Assembly: GCA_902702965.1 (NCBI GenBank)
Contig: CACRXP010000619.1
Span: forward strand, 157,591-221,590
Source of the DNA: Spirometra erinaceieuropaei
Taxonomy: Eukaryota; Platyhelminthes; Cestoda; Diphyllobothriidea; Diphyllobothriidae
Length of the DNA: 64,000 nt
Direction of reading: 5' to 3'
This document shows, piece by piece, positions 39,901 through 54,900 of the stretch (position 1 is its first letter; each line of letters starts with the position of its first letter). The notes beneath the pieces are model-generated. The model saw only the letters and a program-made list of their open reading frames with translations, ran no database searches and had not been told where the DNA came from. The position numbers were made by a program, and so were the translations under genes.

Positions 39901-42900
39901 ACGCCACTTAATTGAGCCGTCCTAGTGAAAAGCGCATTTCAGAATTTCGGCCAACATTTCATGTGATCGGTCACACACTGTACATTATGAAGTTGTAGTG
40001 CCCAATGGCGTCGTTTTTAATGACGTAATGATACGCATATTGTGGCAGGAACGAAAGCTGACAAGCTGAGAGTAACGGGCATAGTTTAAAAGTACTGGGC
40101 ATTCGTTTAAATGTAAATAGTAAAAACAAACCTTTGAATAAGAACACGCAAAAATGTCACTTACTATTAATGTACTATTTTATACATGCAGTAAGCTGAC
40201 ATTAACAAAGATGTTTACAAAGAGACACAATTCTCACTGCCGGGGTCTATTTCCTTGGCTGCCAAAAGTACGGACATCCAAAGTTCAGCATCATGATATG
40301 CATGCGATATCCCACGAAAAGACTGCATTTGGATTAAATTGTAGGCACATTTCCCAATCTGAAATTATATTTTATAACGCCAGTTTAATATTTTCAACAA
40401 GGCCGTCCACCTAAATTGGTAAATGCATTGAGAGTTGGGGGAAATTCTCTACGTTAAGTCGCTACATTTTCAGACGACGACCGGACCGTTGAGCCTCAAG
40501 GTGCCATGTTGTGTGATTTTTGCGTACCTCTGTCGATTGTTTAGAAATATTGTTTCTGCAGTTGGTGATTTTGAAAAACACTACACAGAAAGCAGCTAAT
40601 AAAATTTTCCCTCACGTTGCGGGTTTATAACATACTATTTTCTGCAGACCGGGTTAACCCAGAGGTGAATTCAAGTCCACAAATAAATTGGACACGTCGA
40701 CTGAAGGTCTGCTCTGATAATCCTTGGCACAAATTTGTCTTATTACTAAGCATTTTCCAAGAGGTCTTTGCAGGTCGCTGCTAATGTCGTCCATCTTTAA
40801 AAGGGATCAGAACCGTGAGAACTTTCAAATTACTAGACCGTTTAAGAAACACCACTGACAACGTTTATTGCATCCATCTGAGTCCCCGTTTTTTCACTGC
40901 GTCGGAATCATCTTCGCTCTAGATGACCTATAGCATAAACTGATCTACACCAAGTTCGCAGCAATTTCGGAATTGAAGTATCTACCAGAAAGCAGAGGGC
41001 AATGCTAGGGGACCCACTGATGAGCCGAACCGCTCGTGGCTGTGTCAAGCAGCGGCAGAATATCGGCGAAACACGAGTGTGTGGGCTTTTGGCTAGTACC
41101 TGTGCTGTTAGTATCGCATTCCCTCACCCGGCAAACATCTTCACGTTGCCTGCTTCTTTTTAGACCTAAGACAAGAAATGTATATGCACTACTAAGTAGA
41201 GCTATAAATATTAAAGTATTTTCTGTCGGTCAACGCGAGAAAAGTTTGGGTTCTAAAGTAACTTTTTGCTGAAATTACACGGGACGCAGAAGATGCTTAT
41301 GTGCTCAAGAATGTAGTTATTTGGCCGAGAAAATTTAGATTGATGTTAGGTCTCCGAGTGCTTCCCATGTGTTTTTGGCAAGCAGTCGGGGTTTTTCGAA
41401 TAATTATTATTTGATTTTTCAACCAAGACAATCTGTGGGTTGTCACATAGGACGTTTGGTAAATTTGCTTTCCAAAAGTCTCTCAACCGGCTACTGAAAT
41501 GTCCATACACGTAGGATGAGACAATGATTACCATGCGGTAGTCCGTTCTAATTAAACTGACAATGAACATCGGATTTTGCAGACCCTGGGGGATTGGGTC
41601 TTGTCATGAATGAGTGACAGCAGGTAAAAGGCTCAAACAGTGGGGGCGCAAGGTGATTTTCCTTTCGAGATATGTCTTGTGAGGAAAAAATTGCATTTTC
41701 AGATAATGAGTACGCAGCATCTCACTGCAACCTCAAGCAGCAATTCAGGTTAGGCGACTGAAAACAAGAACAGTAGGGCAAAGAAAACGGACAAAGGGGA
41801 GAGAAAGTAGGATGGCGGTTTCGGGTTTGTTGAGCATCACCAGCAAGCCATACTCTGTGCCAGATTCGAACTCAGATGCACTTAATATTGGGCCATCAAT
41901 TCTTTTCGCCGTCAGTTGTGGTTGCAAATATTAACGGTTTTTATATGGCTTTTACCCTCCAGTCGGCGGGACATAGATCATCCCGTTATGCCTTAAATGT
42001 CAATCTAGAATCCTCAGCGACAGTAGGATAGGGACAACCGTTAATGCAGATAAGAATGACGGGTAGATGGCAAGCCTGTTTGACATCTGATAGTGATTGT
42101 ACTTGGACGTTCCTGAATAGCATTTTATTGCATTCCTTATTATGTTGAAAGGCGTTCAGTAGTATGTGAATGCTGATTAATGTATAACACGTCCACTACC
42201 AGTATTGGCCGGTTTCACCGATATTTCTTGTGGCTATCTGTAGCAGCTTTGGTGAATTCGGCTTATCACTGGGTCGCCAACGTTTTCCGGCTGCCTTGTT
42301 TTATTTACTCCTGTTCCCATCGTCCCATTTTTTAGTTTTCGGAAAAATGCGTGTGCGAATTTAGTGTAACGATTTCGCCACAAATTTTCCACCAAATAGA
42401 TGTGAAATTGGTCACGATTTCCTGACTGAAGAGCCTCAGTTATAAATGCATAACCGTTTCATACCACTATCCGTGTTTCGAGTGCTGTAAAGCAGTAGGT
42501 ATTAATCACATGGTTTTTAGGTAATTTTATCTGAAGAAACATTTTCGCACGCGCCCTCCTTTGGTGCTCTCGATTTGGGCTTCTAGCGAGAAACTCAGTC
42601 CATTACAAACGTACCAACTGTTTTCCAACCCAAAGGCATTTTGTCAACGTTGTACTTGACACCACAACGTCTGCCTAATTAGGCTGTTTGGGCGTAACCC
42701 TATCATTAAAATTTAACCACTTTAAAGTTGGAAAGCGAAGCACGCTTGCTTGTGTCATCGGTAAGGTAGTCGAGAAGCCTAAGTCTTGATTGTTGAGGAG
42801 AGTTCTTGATTGCTGCCTAATGGAAATTTTAACGAATAAGTGCCTGGTCTGACTGAAAATTCCCACAGGTTTCTTTCGTTTACGTAGTGCAATCGCAGTT

Positions 42901-45900
42901 TTGTGTCCTGGGTTTAAGAATTCTAGTCAACAAAGCTTGGGTCCCAAAAGAAACTGTATAACATTAAATTATCCTTTCCCCGCTGCTGCTCCAGCGCACT
43001 GTAAATCTTTAAAAAAAATCAAATTAGTCGAACATACGATTTCTATTATTAATCATCAGACCCGCACTGTAATATAATGTACGGCCAGAGCAGAAAAAAG
43101 TTGAACATCCAACAAAAGTCAGTTTGGGGTAAAGGGTTTAGAGGCGTCCAGAGGTCACGCGTCAGGTTCTAGCTGCCTCTGGGGCTTAAATTGGTCCAAT
43201 GTCTTAACAACCGAGTTAGGAGAATATGCACTCCAGATAGGTTGAATAATAAACTCGCCACCATAAGAAACACTCTGAGAGAAAACGGTCACTCCGAAAA
43301 GTCTGTTAACAAGTACACGGAAAAACGCCCTCCAAAATCTAATGTGTCAACGGCTGAGAGGAAGGAATTATTTCTTAGACTGCCATCTTTTGGGGCATCC
43401 GGCGAGCAAACATGTACATCGTCGCTTAAACGCTGCTATCACGCGCATGTACATTTTCCTTAGGATAAAACTGTTCTTCACAAGCACGTCGCTTCTTCGC
43501 CTTTAAGTTTGGGAGCGACCGCCTTCGCAAACCTCTTCAATTTGCATTTACACCTTTAATTGATGCCGTGGGGGAAGATATATTGGTCGAACAATAAGGC
43601 GTCTATCCAGGCGGACGCGAGAGAACCATTCTGCCTGGCTAAACGAAGGTTAAGAACAGTCCATCTTTAGCGCAATTGTGACTCACTTGGCTGACAGCGG
43701 CCATCCAGTAGGCGTCAACCAAGCGTTCCGAGTCATATACAAGGTGTCAGCGAGACAATTCAAGTTCCTGCGTTAGTAAATACTTACGAGGCAGAGATAG
43801 CAGTCATACGGTTAGCCACCCGAACCTTGTGCTTGCATGAAGCGTTTTTACAAGCGCTGCGGCACCCTTCGACAAATACAAGCCCAGTATATGTGTTCAC
43901 ACCCGCCAAGTCGAGTTATAGCGACGAAACCGGGACAACTAATTGCCAGACAACTTCTCCTTTCTCCCTTAGCCCCTGACCCATGGACGTCCCTCACATA
44001 TCTACCCTAAAGTGACTTTTATTGGATATTTAACTTTTGCTATTTTGCTCCTACTTATATGATTGTTTTATGCCTGATGATAAAGAATCTAAAGCGTACG
44101 TTTGCCGGACTTGATTTCTTGGATGACTACATAGGTATAATCGCTGACCGTTGAATAGATGTCATAAGCAAGGCCAATTAGTGCTCACAAAGTAGCTTAT
44201 TTCTATTTTGGATTTTTTTGAGGATCTTCTAGGAAAAGTCCTCCTTTGTTTCGCAAGTCTAGAAAATAATTTTCTCATAGAAGCTTTGATTAGTTCAAAG
44301 CCCTCCTCAGCCGTACGTTCAGGTCTCTGAGCGTTGAAAAAGAGTTTTACATAAAAGAGTGAAATATAATCGGCCTCTCTGAAATTCACACCCTTGTGGT
44401 TACTTCTTAATGCAGGCATAATTACATCACCGACAAAGGCAAGGGAAACTAGAAAGGTCACTTCTGACTTACTAACCTGCGTCAGCCAGCCATATCCAAC
44501 CCCGAGGTGTGGAATACCTGAAGCTCGATCTCTCGACCGGTTAGTTAGAGGTCCAACGCTCCTTACCACTGAGACATGGGGTCGTTGTCTTGTCGGTTGC
44601 AATCGGGAGCTCTCTGATCGTATCATGGAACTCACTCGTCCCAGTGTGTCTGTTATTGGGTATCGACCGTGAAAATTACACTTCTGAATATCTGTCCACC
44701 ACATTTATTTCCTTCGACCATAATGGTTTAACCAACACCTAGCTATCTACCCTGCGAGTAATAGAGTAAACATATTGTCACCATGCTTATTTTTACGAAG
44801 ACGCAGGCCATAAAACCACCGAGGAAGAAAATTCGACATCTTGTAAACGGGATGAAAACGGAGATTTACTCCTATTAATATTGTACAAAGTGCAATCACA
44901 GTTGCGTATGGTTATGGAGGTTCAGTTCAATGCTTAAAATAATCAGGTTTTAGCAGGAGCTGTACAGCTTTGAGATGTATGCGCTCACATGAGATGAGAT
45001 TACTGGAGGTAGCTTTCGGTGGTACCATCCTCGCAGGCAATATAAACAGTAGTGACCAATGTAGTTTGAGCAGTGTTGACCATTGCCGTGTTCATGGGGC
45101 CTACCACAGTCGAAGGGTTGACTTCAGTCTTTAAGTTCCCTTTCATGGTAGAGATCAAATGTCCGAGTCAAGCAGTCGTTATTACTTTGCACTTGAGCCA
45201 GTCATCACCAAAACTCAATTGGCTGTTTTCTCATACATCCCTGCCCCCTAGTCAAGGCGGTTATTTTTGATACTAATGAGCTTACAGTACGTGGGCTAAC
45301 TCATTAAATGTCAACCGGAATTCCGAAATTCCTTTTCGTCTTAAAAAGCGTTATTAAGTGGAGTTGTAAAACTAACCATCATGCAGCGTAATTCTATAGT
45401 AATTCAGATGCAAAATGATGCCGACTTTCGAACGAATGCCTTTTTGTCTGCATGAAAAAGCTATAATCCGTAAAAAATTACTAGTTATGTAGCATTCATT
45501 TTTCGCATTGATTTTCGATGTCCTTAATTATTCAGTTATAGTTAATGGAAAACATGCATCAAGATATTTATTCTTCTGCCCATTCGGCAGAAAATTGCGT
45601 CTTTTTCCAACTTGATGCACAAAAGAGAAATGTTATTCGGTCTTAAAAATTTTATTTTTATGGGATTTTTAATACAGTGAAATGGCCGTTCATAAAGCCG
45701 CGTGTTTCTGCATTTACCAATGTGGCTTTTAAAGTTAACAATATGGCTCAAATCCATTGCCAACTTTTATGAACCACATATAGTCTCCTCTTAATACCGT
45801 AAAGAAATGTATAGTTTTCCGTACGCGGAAAATATACGGCTTGTAGTTTGGCAACCCTGAATGCAAGTGTAACGGAAGTTCGGGTACAAACCATTCGGGA

Positions 45901-48900
45901 ATCGGAAACGTCTTTTAAAATTAAATTATACCCTTCCTTTGAGAATAAAATTGAAAGAAGACGTTATTTTCTGCCGAAATAGCAAACAAATAAATATCTT
46001 TATGCATGTTTTCCATGAAATATGACTGAATAATGAAGGGCGTCGAAAATCAATGAGAAAAATACATGCTGCCTAAGCTGTCATTTTTCGCGGATTTTAG
46101 TTTTTGCTTGCAGACGGAATGAAGTTCGCACGAGACCCGGCATTTCGCGGTAACTGAATTATCGTAGAGTTATGCTGTATGATGATTGGTTTTACAACCA
46201 TACATAATAAATTTTTTCGAAACGAAAACAATTTTTGGAATTTCGGTTGACATTTCACGAGTTAGCGCACCTACTCTCTCCGTAGGGGGCCCAATTTGAT
46301 TGAAAGAGGCCTGTTGCACGAGTCCGCTGAGGAGCCGTTTTCACTCGAGAGACAGTGTTTTCATTTACCATGCCAGTGCGCTTGATGTCATCTTTTTAAG
46401 CACGTCAGATACGCTATAGCGAGAAATGTTTTGACGATTCATTTGCCAGTTTCCGCTCTACTCTCCCCCACATACACCAGTCGGCTGACCGAGCTTACTG
46501 AACAATAGCAAATTGAAGGTCCCTAACCGGCTTCCAATGTATATGGTCAGTTCTGAAGTTCAGAATTGATGTAAATTCGCATATTTAGAATACGGACTAA
46601 CCAGAACTACAAACTTTAGAAATCGAATTTTTTTCGGGGACTTCTTTTAATAAGCGGAACTAGGCAACAAGTTCAAACAAAGTCACTCGCACTTATGAGC
46701 TGGGTCATAGCAGAAATTTACGGATGCGGTTTTTGTAAACCCAACACATATAAGGTGAGCAGATATAAACATACAGAAGTGGTTATTCATCCAAAAGGTT
46801 AAACTTACATAAATGCGTGTGACGATAGTCGAAATATCGATTCCTCCGTTTATTTGCGCGACCCATATATCATATAATATCATTTTAAGAATCTAATACT
46901 CGGTAGAATGACAAAGCACTATTTTCTGGGGCCTTCTATGTCCTTTTTTCCACAAAAACTTTCCTCTAAGATTTAAAAATACGAATGTACACTAGTACAG
47001 TGTCGTCATACCCTCTAAAGAGCATTTAATGTTTCAAACAGGATGGGCTCTATGAATAGTCATGTTACTATCTGCCACAAATAAATTTTTAAGTGATTAT
47101 TTGCTCTGGACTTCCTGCCACAAGCAGACAGCCGAGTCCTTTTAACAACTTAACCGGAATGCTCCGAAATCCGGAAGAGGCCAAAATAAATAATTTTACG
47201 CATCATGGGTTTTTTTTTCAGGTTGAACATCCTGACGGTGGACCAGCGGACACCTATAACCATCCACTTCACCGTGGATGTCGTGAAATGGCCAGCCAAA
47301 CTCTTCTCATTCTCACGCCGGCCAAATTGGTTCCCGGGGGCGAGCGCTATTCACAACCACCGAGTTAGGATGCGACTCAAGTTCGTCAACCAATTCGCCC
47401 ACGTTACACGACACTCGGCGCAGAAATGGCCATTGGCACCGCTCCATGCTTCCCTTCTCTATCGATGGAAATTGGTCACCAGTCTGGACAAGTATCTTCG
47501 ACCGAGTTGTGAAGCCAACTGCGGCATGGATATCATGCTTCTGGAGATTTCTGAACAGGGTAGGATCTTTGAGCATTTGGATTTCGTATACATATGCAAT
47601 CGCATGATACGCAATCGGTTAGATGGTAGTTGGTAGCCCTCCCGGTGCCGGAAACGCCCAGCTACCTGTCTTACGGGACCGGTGGTAATAGGGGTTGTAC
47701 GGGTGGGGCAAATGAGTGGAGGCGTAAATGGTGTTGGTAGTGTATGCCTGGAATTGACGCTCCTGCTAAAGTGAAAGTTTAAGTTTAATAAGGTGAAAAA
47801 TGCAAGAAGGGTACAGAAATGAGCATGGTTAATTAGAACGGTATGCGTAATAAATGCAGCCTTACTCCAGATTGGAAAGAATAGCAACTGAAGGTGAGCA
47901 ACCAACGGGAAGAAGTCAGTGTGTCTTGAGGTCATTCCGCAGTATGTGCGATAGTACTCAAACCGACAGAATGGACATGAGATCACGAAAATCAAGCAGC
48001 GGCACGCAGGACGGCATAACGCAAAGGGGGTAAGACTTTAATGCCAAGAATATGTTTAAGCGGAAGAAAAAAACCACAAATAATAGTTTATTGCCACTGT
48101 GGCCACACTTAGAATTAAAACTATGGCAGTAGTTGTGTGCGATACGTTAGTGGAGAATCGGTAGACACCCTATCTGCACGACGGTTGTCCTTTTCGTACA
48201 CGATCACGCCGGACTCTGCAGGAGGTCTGGAGTTAAAAGACCCAAGAACGCAGGCAAACGGACAAAACGGAGACCCGCGCCAATCCGCCTAGGATGGTAA
48301 TGAGAAGCATAATGAATCATAATCCGCCTGGGATAAATCTTTCGCCATTTACTAAAGTTTTGCGTGTGGGGGGTGCAAAACGATGAATCTATATAGGCAT
48401 TTTTGCAGCGCCTCGTTCTCGGGGAAGTTAAAGTGAACAAGAAAGTCACCCTGACAGGGCTTCTGCGCGTGCACTCCCAGACATATTGAGAACGTAATCA
48501 CAGCTACTGAAATCATAGTGCCTTAAACTGGAAGTGCCGGAAGGGATCGCTAACTGGCAGGGCTACCAACTACCATCCCGCCACGCAATCTTATAAATTA
48601 TGTTTTCAATTTCTAAAAGACTTTCTTAGGTCGTGTTGCCATGCCGAGTAGCATGTTGCGAAATGTTGGGATATTATAGTTGCAACAGGATGCCAACTTT
48701 AGAATACGTTTCTTTTTGACTACTTGCAAAAACGACATTTAATAAGAATAGCTATTTAACTCGCATGTTTTATTTCTGTTGATTCTTGATAACATTTCAA
48801 ATGCGAATATATTTTGACGACGTTTGGTCCACCAGCCCCACACTTTTAAAAAAAAGTTTTAGTTAACATACCAAACTTAGCCACCTGCTAAATTAGGAAA

Positions 48901-51900
48901 GGGAAGAGTGCGCAAGCAGAGCTCAAAGAATACGCAAAGAAGTGTGTGTGAATTAATGCCTGGTGTAACCGAAGGTGGTGTGCACACATTCACTCGCCGG
49001 ACTAAGGGGATAAGAAAAAAGCATTCACAACTGGGAGTCCATGGATGGAACCGCGTGTCAGTTTGCAGCATCTATCCACCATAGGGGATCCGATGGAATT
49101 CCAATCCGTCCAAAAATGCCATTAGCAAACGTACTTAACCACTCGCCGGGTTAAGATAATAAAGAGGACGCAAGTAGGGTTCGAAACACTCGTAGGGAAG
49201 CGCGCGTAAACCGATACTTGGTATAACTGGGGCTTGCTTATAAAGGATTTACCCGCGAGGCACAGACATTCGCCAAACTAAAATAGTAAGGAAAACGTAA
49301 ACACGTGATACGTGTACATTCAATGTAGTTGCGCATACTAAAAGTCTCTTAAGAAGCTATTTGTAGGGTATTAATCAAGAGGAGATGTATAAACAAATCT
49401 CGCTTATATTTTACATAAACTATGCCCGAAAATAATCGTTCTTTACTTATTTGGTAGCAAATGACGTCTTCGTCAAATTTCATACCTAAGGAAAATGTAT
49501 AGTTCGGCTTTAAACTTTTCTCAATTCTAGAATAATTTTGAATATGACTTGCCGTTACACATACATTTAGGGTTTTTATATCAGAAGTCGTATAGTTTCC
49601 GTGCGTTGAAGAATCAAACACTGTTGAGTTAGTCAGAAGAAGTTACATGGGACCCGGAAACTTTCGCAGTGGATGTGGACCAAATAATATTAATAAATAT
49701 GATGACACGACACTGCATGATTAAATATTTCACGATCAGGAAAGTTCTCCTGTTTTGAAACCTTTTTAAATCCGAAAAATATGCCTTCTGAAAATAAAAA
49801 AAATTGGGTAAATACGTAATTTTCTACCAAGTGTGTTAAAGAAACAATATTTATTCATATTTTTATAAGATATATTTGATTTTTTAAAGGCTAGGCAAAA
49901 TTCATGAGAGAAATTTATGCGGACGATAAACATCTTACTTAAAATCGACATTCTATCGTGACTGAAATATCCTAATATTATACGTTATCATGCTTAATAC
50001 GACAAGTGAAGACGTCAATGTAGACGAGAGCGTTATATGCACCTATTTGTTACACGCGTTCTCTTAGTTATATATACGGTAGGTAGGCTTACGCATGAAA
50101 TGTCAATCAAAATTCCAAATGCGTTTTGGCTTCGAAAATTTTAATTAGGTAGGGTTGTAAAAATAGTCAGCCTGCAACATAATTCTATTGTATTAGAGTT
50201 ATCTCAGGATGCCGGCTTTCGAATGGACGTCCTTTCGGCTGCGTGCAAAAACTACACTCCAAAAAAGGATTACTTATATAGCATGAATTTCTGTCGTTGA
50301 TTTTCGATGCCTCTAAAAGTCCACTTATATTTCATGGAAAACGTAAATCGAAATATTTATTTTTTCACTCATTTGGTATAACATTACATCTTTTTCCAAT
50401 TTTGTGCTCGAAAAATGGACATAATTCGGTTTTAAGAAAGATTCTTACTGTGGGACTTCTTAATACCATGAAATGTTCGTTCATAAATCGTCATGTCTCT
50501 GCATTTGCCAATGTGTCATGTAAAGTTAACAATTTGGATCAAATCCCCTACTTACTTCTATGAGCCCTATATGATCTCTCTTTAGTACTGTAGAGGAATG
50601 TGTGGTTTTGCGTAAGCGAAAAATATGCGGCTTGTAGCTTGAAAACCCCGAATCCAAGTGTAATGGTAGACGGGCTCAAAATTATTCGGAAAGTGGAAAC
50701 GTTATTGAAAAGCGAACGATACCCTTGCTGAGAGTATACGATTGAAAGAAGACTTCATTACCTACCGAATGAGAAAAGAAGGACTATGTAGGCAGAATGG
50801 TATTACCGACAAAGGCAAGGGAGACTGGAATGGCCATTTCCGGCTTATTAGCCGTCGTAGGCCAGCCCTACCCAAGCCCGAAGTGTGGAGTACCCGAGCC
50901 TCGAACTCGCGACCTGTTGGTTTAGAAGTCCACGCCTCTACCCACCGGGTCACGAGCCCGTTGCCCTGTCGGTTTTCGATCGGGAATATACAATGATAGG
51001 GGGCGCTCTCCGATCGTTTATACGGAACTCACTCGTTCCGTTGTCCATTAAGGGCGAAAAGAAGTTTATTTGCCTGAATTTTTGAATTTTTGCTCAAACT
51101 CATATTCAGAATAAGGGTGGTGGTAATACAGTGAGTGACCGATCTCATGAAATGTTGGTTGAAATTCTGAAATACATTTTCGATTAAGAAGGATTACTGA
51201 ATTATCTTGCGACATAATCTTATAACATTTCGGACACGTCAAGATGTCAGCTTTAGAATACAATGCTTTTCAATCTCCTGTAGAAACCGCTCTCGGTCCA
51301 CAGTGACAACCTAAGTAGCATGCATTTTTCCCATTGATTGTTGATGGCCTTGCAAATTCAAATATATTTTATAGAAACTATAAACAAAGATATGCTTTTT
51401 TTCAGTCACTTGATGGCGAAGCACGTTTTCGTCATATGTTATGCTTAAAGAAGGAGAATAATTTGGTTTTAAAAAGTTTCTAATTATGAGATTTTTAAGA
51501 CCGCGCAATGTCCATCCACATAGCCTCGTACCTGGCCGTTTACTACAGCTCCTCATGAAGTGTACAACACAGTGCGCATCCATTGCAAAATTTTATAGAT
51601 TCTGTATGATATCTTTTTAATGGCATAGAAAAATACGTGATTTTCTTTATGCGAAACGCATCCACCTTGTAGACTGAAATCACTAAGCGCTAATGCAACG
51701 AATGAGCAAGCTCCAAATTATTCGGCGGTTAGAAATCCTTTTTTGAAACCTAATTATACTCCTTCTTTAAGCATAAAATTTGAAGAAGACGTGATGCGAC
51801 ATTAAGTGAATGAAAGAAAGCATATCTTTGTTTATGGTTTCTACAAGATATATTTGAATTTGGAAGACCATCAAAAATAAATGGGAAAAATGCATGCTGC

Positions 51901-54900
51901 ATAAGTAGTCGCTTTGTACCGAGTACGGTTTCTACAGAAGATTGCAAAACAGTGTATTTAAAAGCTGACATCCAGCTGAGTCTGAAATGTTAAAAGATTA
52001 TGCTGCAAGATAATAAGTATTACAACCGCGATCAAGTAATCCTTTCTAATCGAAAACGCATTTCAGAATTTCCGCCAACGTTTCATGAGATCGGTCACCC
52101 ACTCTACATAAACGTGTAATACTGCATCTCTTACGTTCCAGTTTTACTCATCTGTCTGATGAAGAGTGCTAGCGCCCAGCCGAGGCTTCAGAAAAAAATA
52201 AGTTGATAACGATAGGGTGTAGGACCCCCAGGTAGATGGCAATTGCAAAAAAATACCTTAAAATTCACTGTAACTGTAAACATTACTTGTTATTCACCGT
52301 TCCCATTGTTTGAAATTTATCTTCCTTCCTGACTAAAGGCAAGCCAACCAGCGCGTTTTATTCAGAATCCGCTATTCTTTAAAAAAATTGCTTATTGTTC
52401 TCGTTTTAATTATCGCATTCATTTCTTTGTTAAATAACAATGCTCGATATGACTTTCGGCGGAGGCCACTCGTAAAACCGCCGCTACCACCATACATCGT
52501 ATTGCATGGTCTACGGGCTAGTTCAAGTGAGTTGGGAGTTCTACAGCCTGTCGTTGTCCAAACTATTTTTCCGCGGACCTCAGTTTCGAGTGCATAATAG
52601 AAACGTCCTAGAGCACCTAAGCCCTCATCGCAGAAACGCAGGAAAATTTTCAGCTATCAAATAATAACTGAATCCGCTGCCGTGTGCGTCAACTGATAGT
52701 CTGCGCAGTTAACCTCCAGCAGGCATGAGGGAAAGTTACTTGTTCCTTAGATGTGCATAGATCGACGGCAGATCTTGCGGGGTTTAAACTAAAAGCCCCG
52801 AGTTGGGACATTAACCTCCTAGGTTAATCAATCATAGAAAGTTAAGGACCTTAGTTTATATATGTTCTCTTGATATGAAGGCTTTCACTGCTCTGAAGGT
52901 TGTCGACGTAATTCAGTAATTCTGCCTCCGCCAGATTTTTTTGCTTCTCCATTTCTCCTCCAATCGTCTTTCCCTCCGCGATTTTGCAGGCCTAACGGAC
53001 CTGGAAGCAAGCTGGGCACAACTGTCCCTCCTAAGTGAGGGCATCCGCATGACAGAGCCCTATCCACTGCGAGACGGACTGGGCAATGGTTCTGCGGCAG
53101 TTGTCTGTCCCCTGAGGCGCCTTGAGGCCTTCCAACGCAGTCTCCTTAAGGCACCCCTCAGTCCTCGCTATCCCAACTTGCTGACGCCCCCAACTCAGTC
53201 ATCACCCTTCCTAACAACCAATGACCTGCGCCCCGCGCCCTGGGCCTTGCCGTCGCAAGACTTCAAGAAACATCTGGAAGTCAGTGGTCTCGGCTCCCTT
53301 GAGGTGGTGGCGGTAGACCTGGCTGGACACTGTCTAATCTCCTCATGGGCTGGCAGAGAGGGGGGATCGGCTTCGCCACTGTTCAGGCCGCTGCTCAACT
53401 TCACAACCTACATTGGTAAGCAACAATGAGCTGCAGTTTTGCGTGGGTGTACTCATCGAGGATTGGAGAGAGGCTACTACTGTGGACGAAGTCTTACAAT
53501 CAAAAACTGATAAAGGGGCGAGGTATTCTGACTCAGATTGGCAAAGTTGAGGGATGCAGTTAATTATTTGAGTAAGAGGATGGGCTCACCGGGACGCGTT
53601 TTTATAGATGTTGACGCTTCGAAGAACTCAGTCGGCTCTGCATTTTCAAAGCGTAAAATACACTTAATCGACTAGAAATCTTAAGTGGCATGTCACGTTG
53701 GTCAGCCTCGTGCTGATCGACTTCCTTCTCTCTTTTCGCTGCCTCGGCCTCTCGCGGGATGGTTGAAGGGCGTTTTGTCTGCGTGTTTTGTGAGTCACAA
53801 CTCCGTCGGGGTGAGCGGATTGAATCTTTGTCGGATGGTCGTTCTGGCTGTTCTTGTTCTTCTTTTCCGAGTAAACTCGTCGTAGGATTTTGTAAGCTGC
53901 AGGAAGTTCCAGATGCCTGTTGGTGGAGTTGGCATCGGAGAACTTCGCTTTGAGGGTCAGCTGTTCCGATTTGTGTTGCTCTGGTCTAAGATAGTAGCTC
54001 TCTGGAGATCGAAAGTATGCCCAGTTTCTCCAACGCGTGTTGCTAGTTGATAGTTAGCGTCTAATCTCCGAGTGGCCGATTTGTGTCCTTGTAGGCGAGT
54101 CTGCAATTTCCGCCCGGATTCTCCCGCATAGTTGCAGTCGCCCTCATTGTAATTTATTTTTTAGATGACTGCTGAGGTTTTAGTGGGTGGCAATGATTCC
54201 TTAGACAGCGTCAGACGGCGTCGAAGTTTTTTCCGTGGTTGGTGGGATATGCCTACTCTGGCAGGCTGTAATAGTCAAGAGAACGCTTCGGAGGCCCCTC
54301 TAACCTAGGGAATGCCCCAACAGACTTCGGGTCGTTGTTCATTTGGTCGTCGTCTGTGCGCCCGACGTCTTCTTCTCTCGATGAAATGTCTGCAAGAACC
54401 ATTGGCTGCAAATAGGTTCTGAAGGTACAATCGTTCGGCCCTTTTATCTTCTGGCGTTCTGCAGTGTGTTTGAGCTCTTTGGAATAGAGTGCGGTCACAG
54501 CTAGGTTTGTGAGACAGAGAATGATTACTGTTGAAGTGTGGAATCTGTCTCGTGTCGGTGGATTTTCGGAATACTGTGGTTTGTTGTTGTCCGGTTGTAC
54601 ACAGGCGCTCAAGCACGTCAAGGAAGGGCAGTTGGTTGTTTGTTTCTGATTCTATCACAAATTGGATATCCGGATCAACCGAGTTCATTAGTTCCTTAAG
54701 GCGCTCAATTTCGGCCGTTTTGACAACGACAGAAATGTCATTGACATAGCAAGCCCAGAAGGTTGACTGATACGTGGTGAACACTAAAAGTTCGATTCGA
54801 TGAAGAACTACTTTAGCGATTAGGCCCGATAGAGTGGAGCACATAGGATTGCCTGTTATTTGTTTGTACATGTGTCCACCAGTAGGTGAAGTGAAACACT

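Noticed and set aside
43045..43075. CTGATGA...GAAA on the minus strand
   Set aside because: Stem II and helix III cannot form; AT-rich coincidence.
44162..44704. 180-codon minus-strand frame
   Set aside because: It runs through the SINE and its flank; no protein motif is present and the SINE explains most of it.
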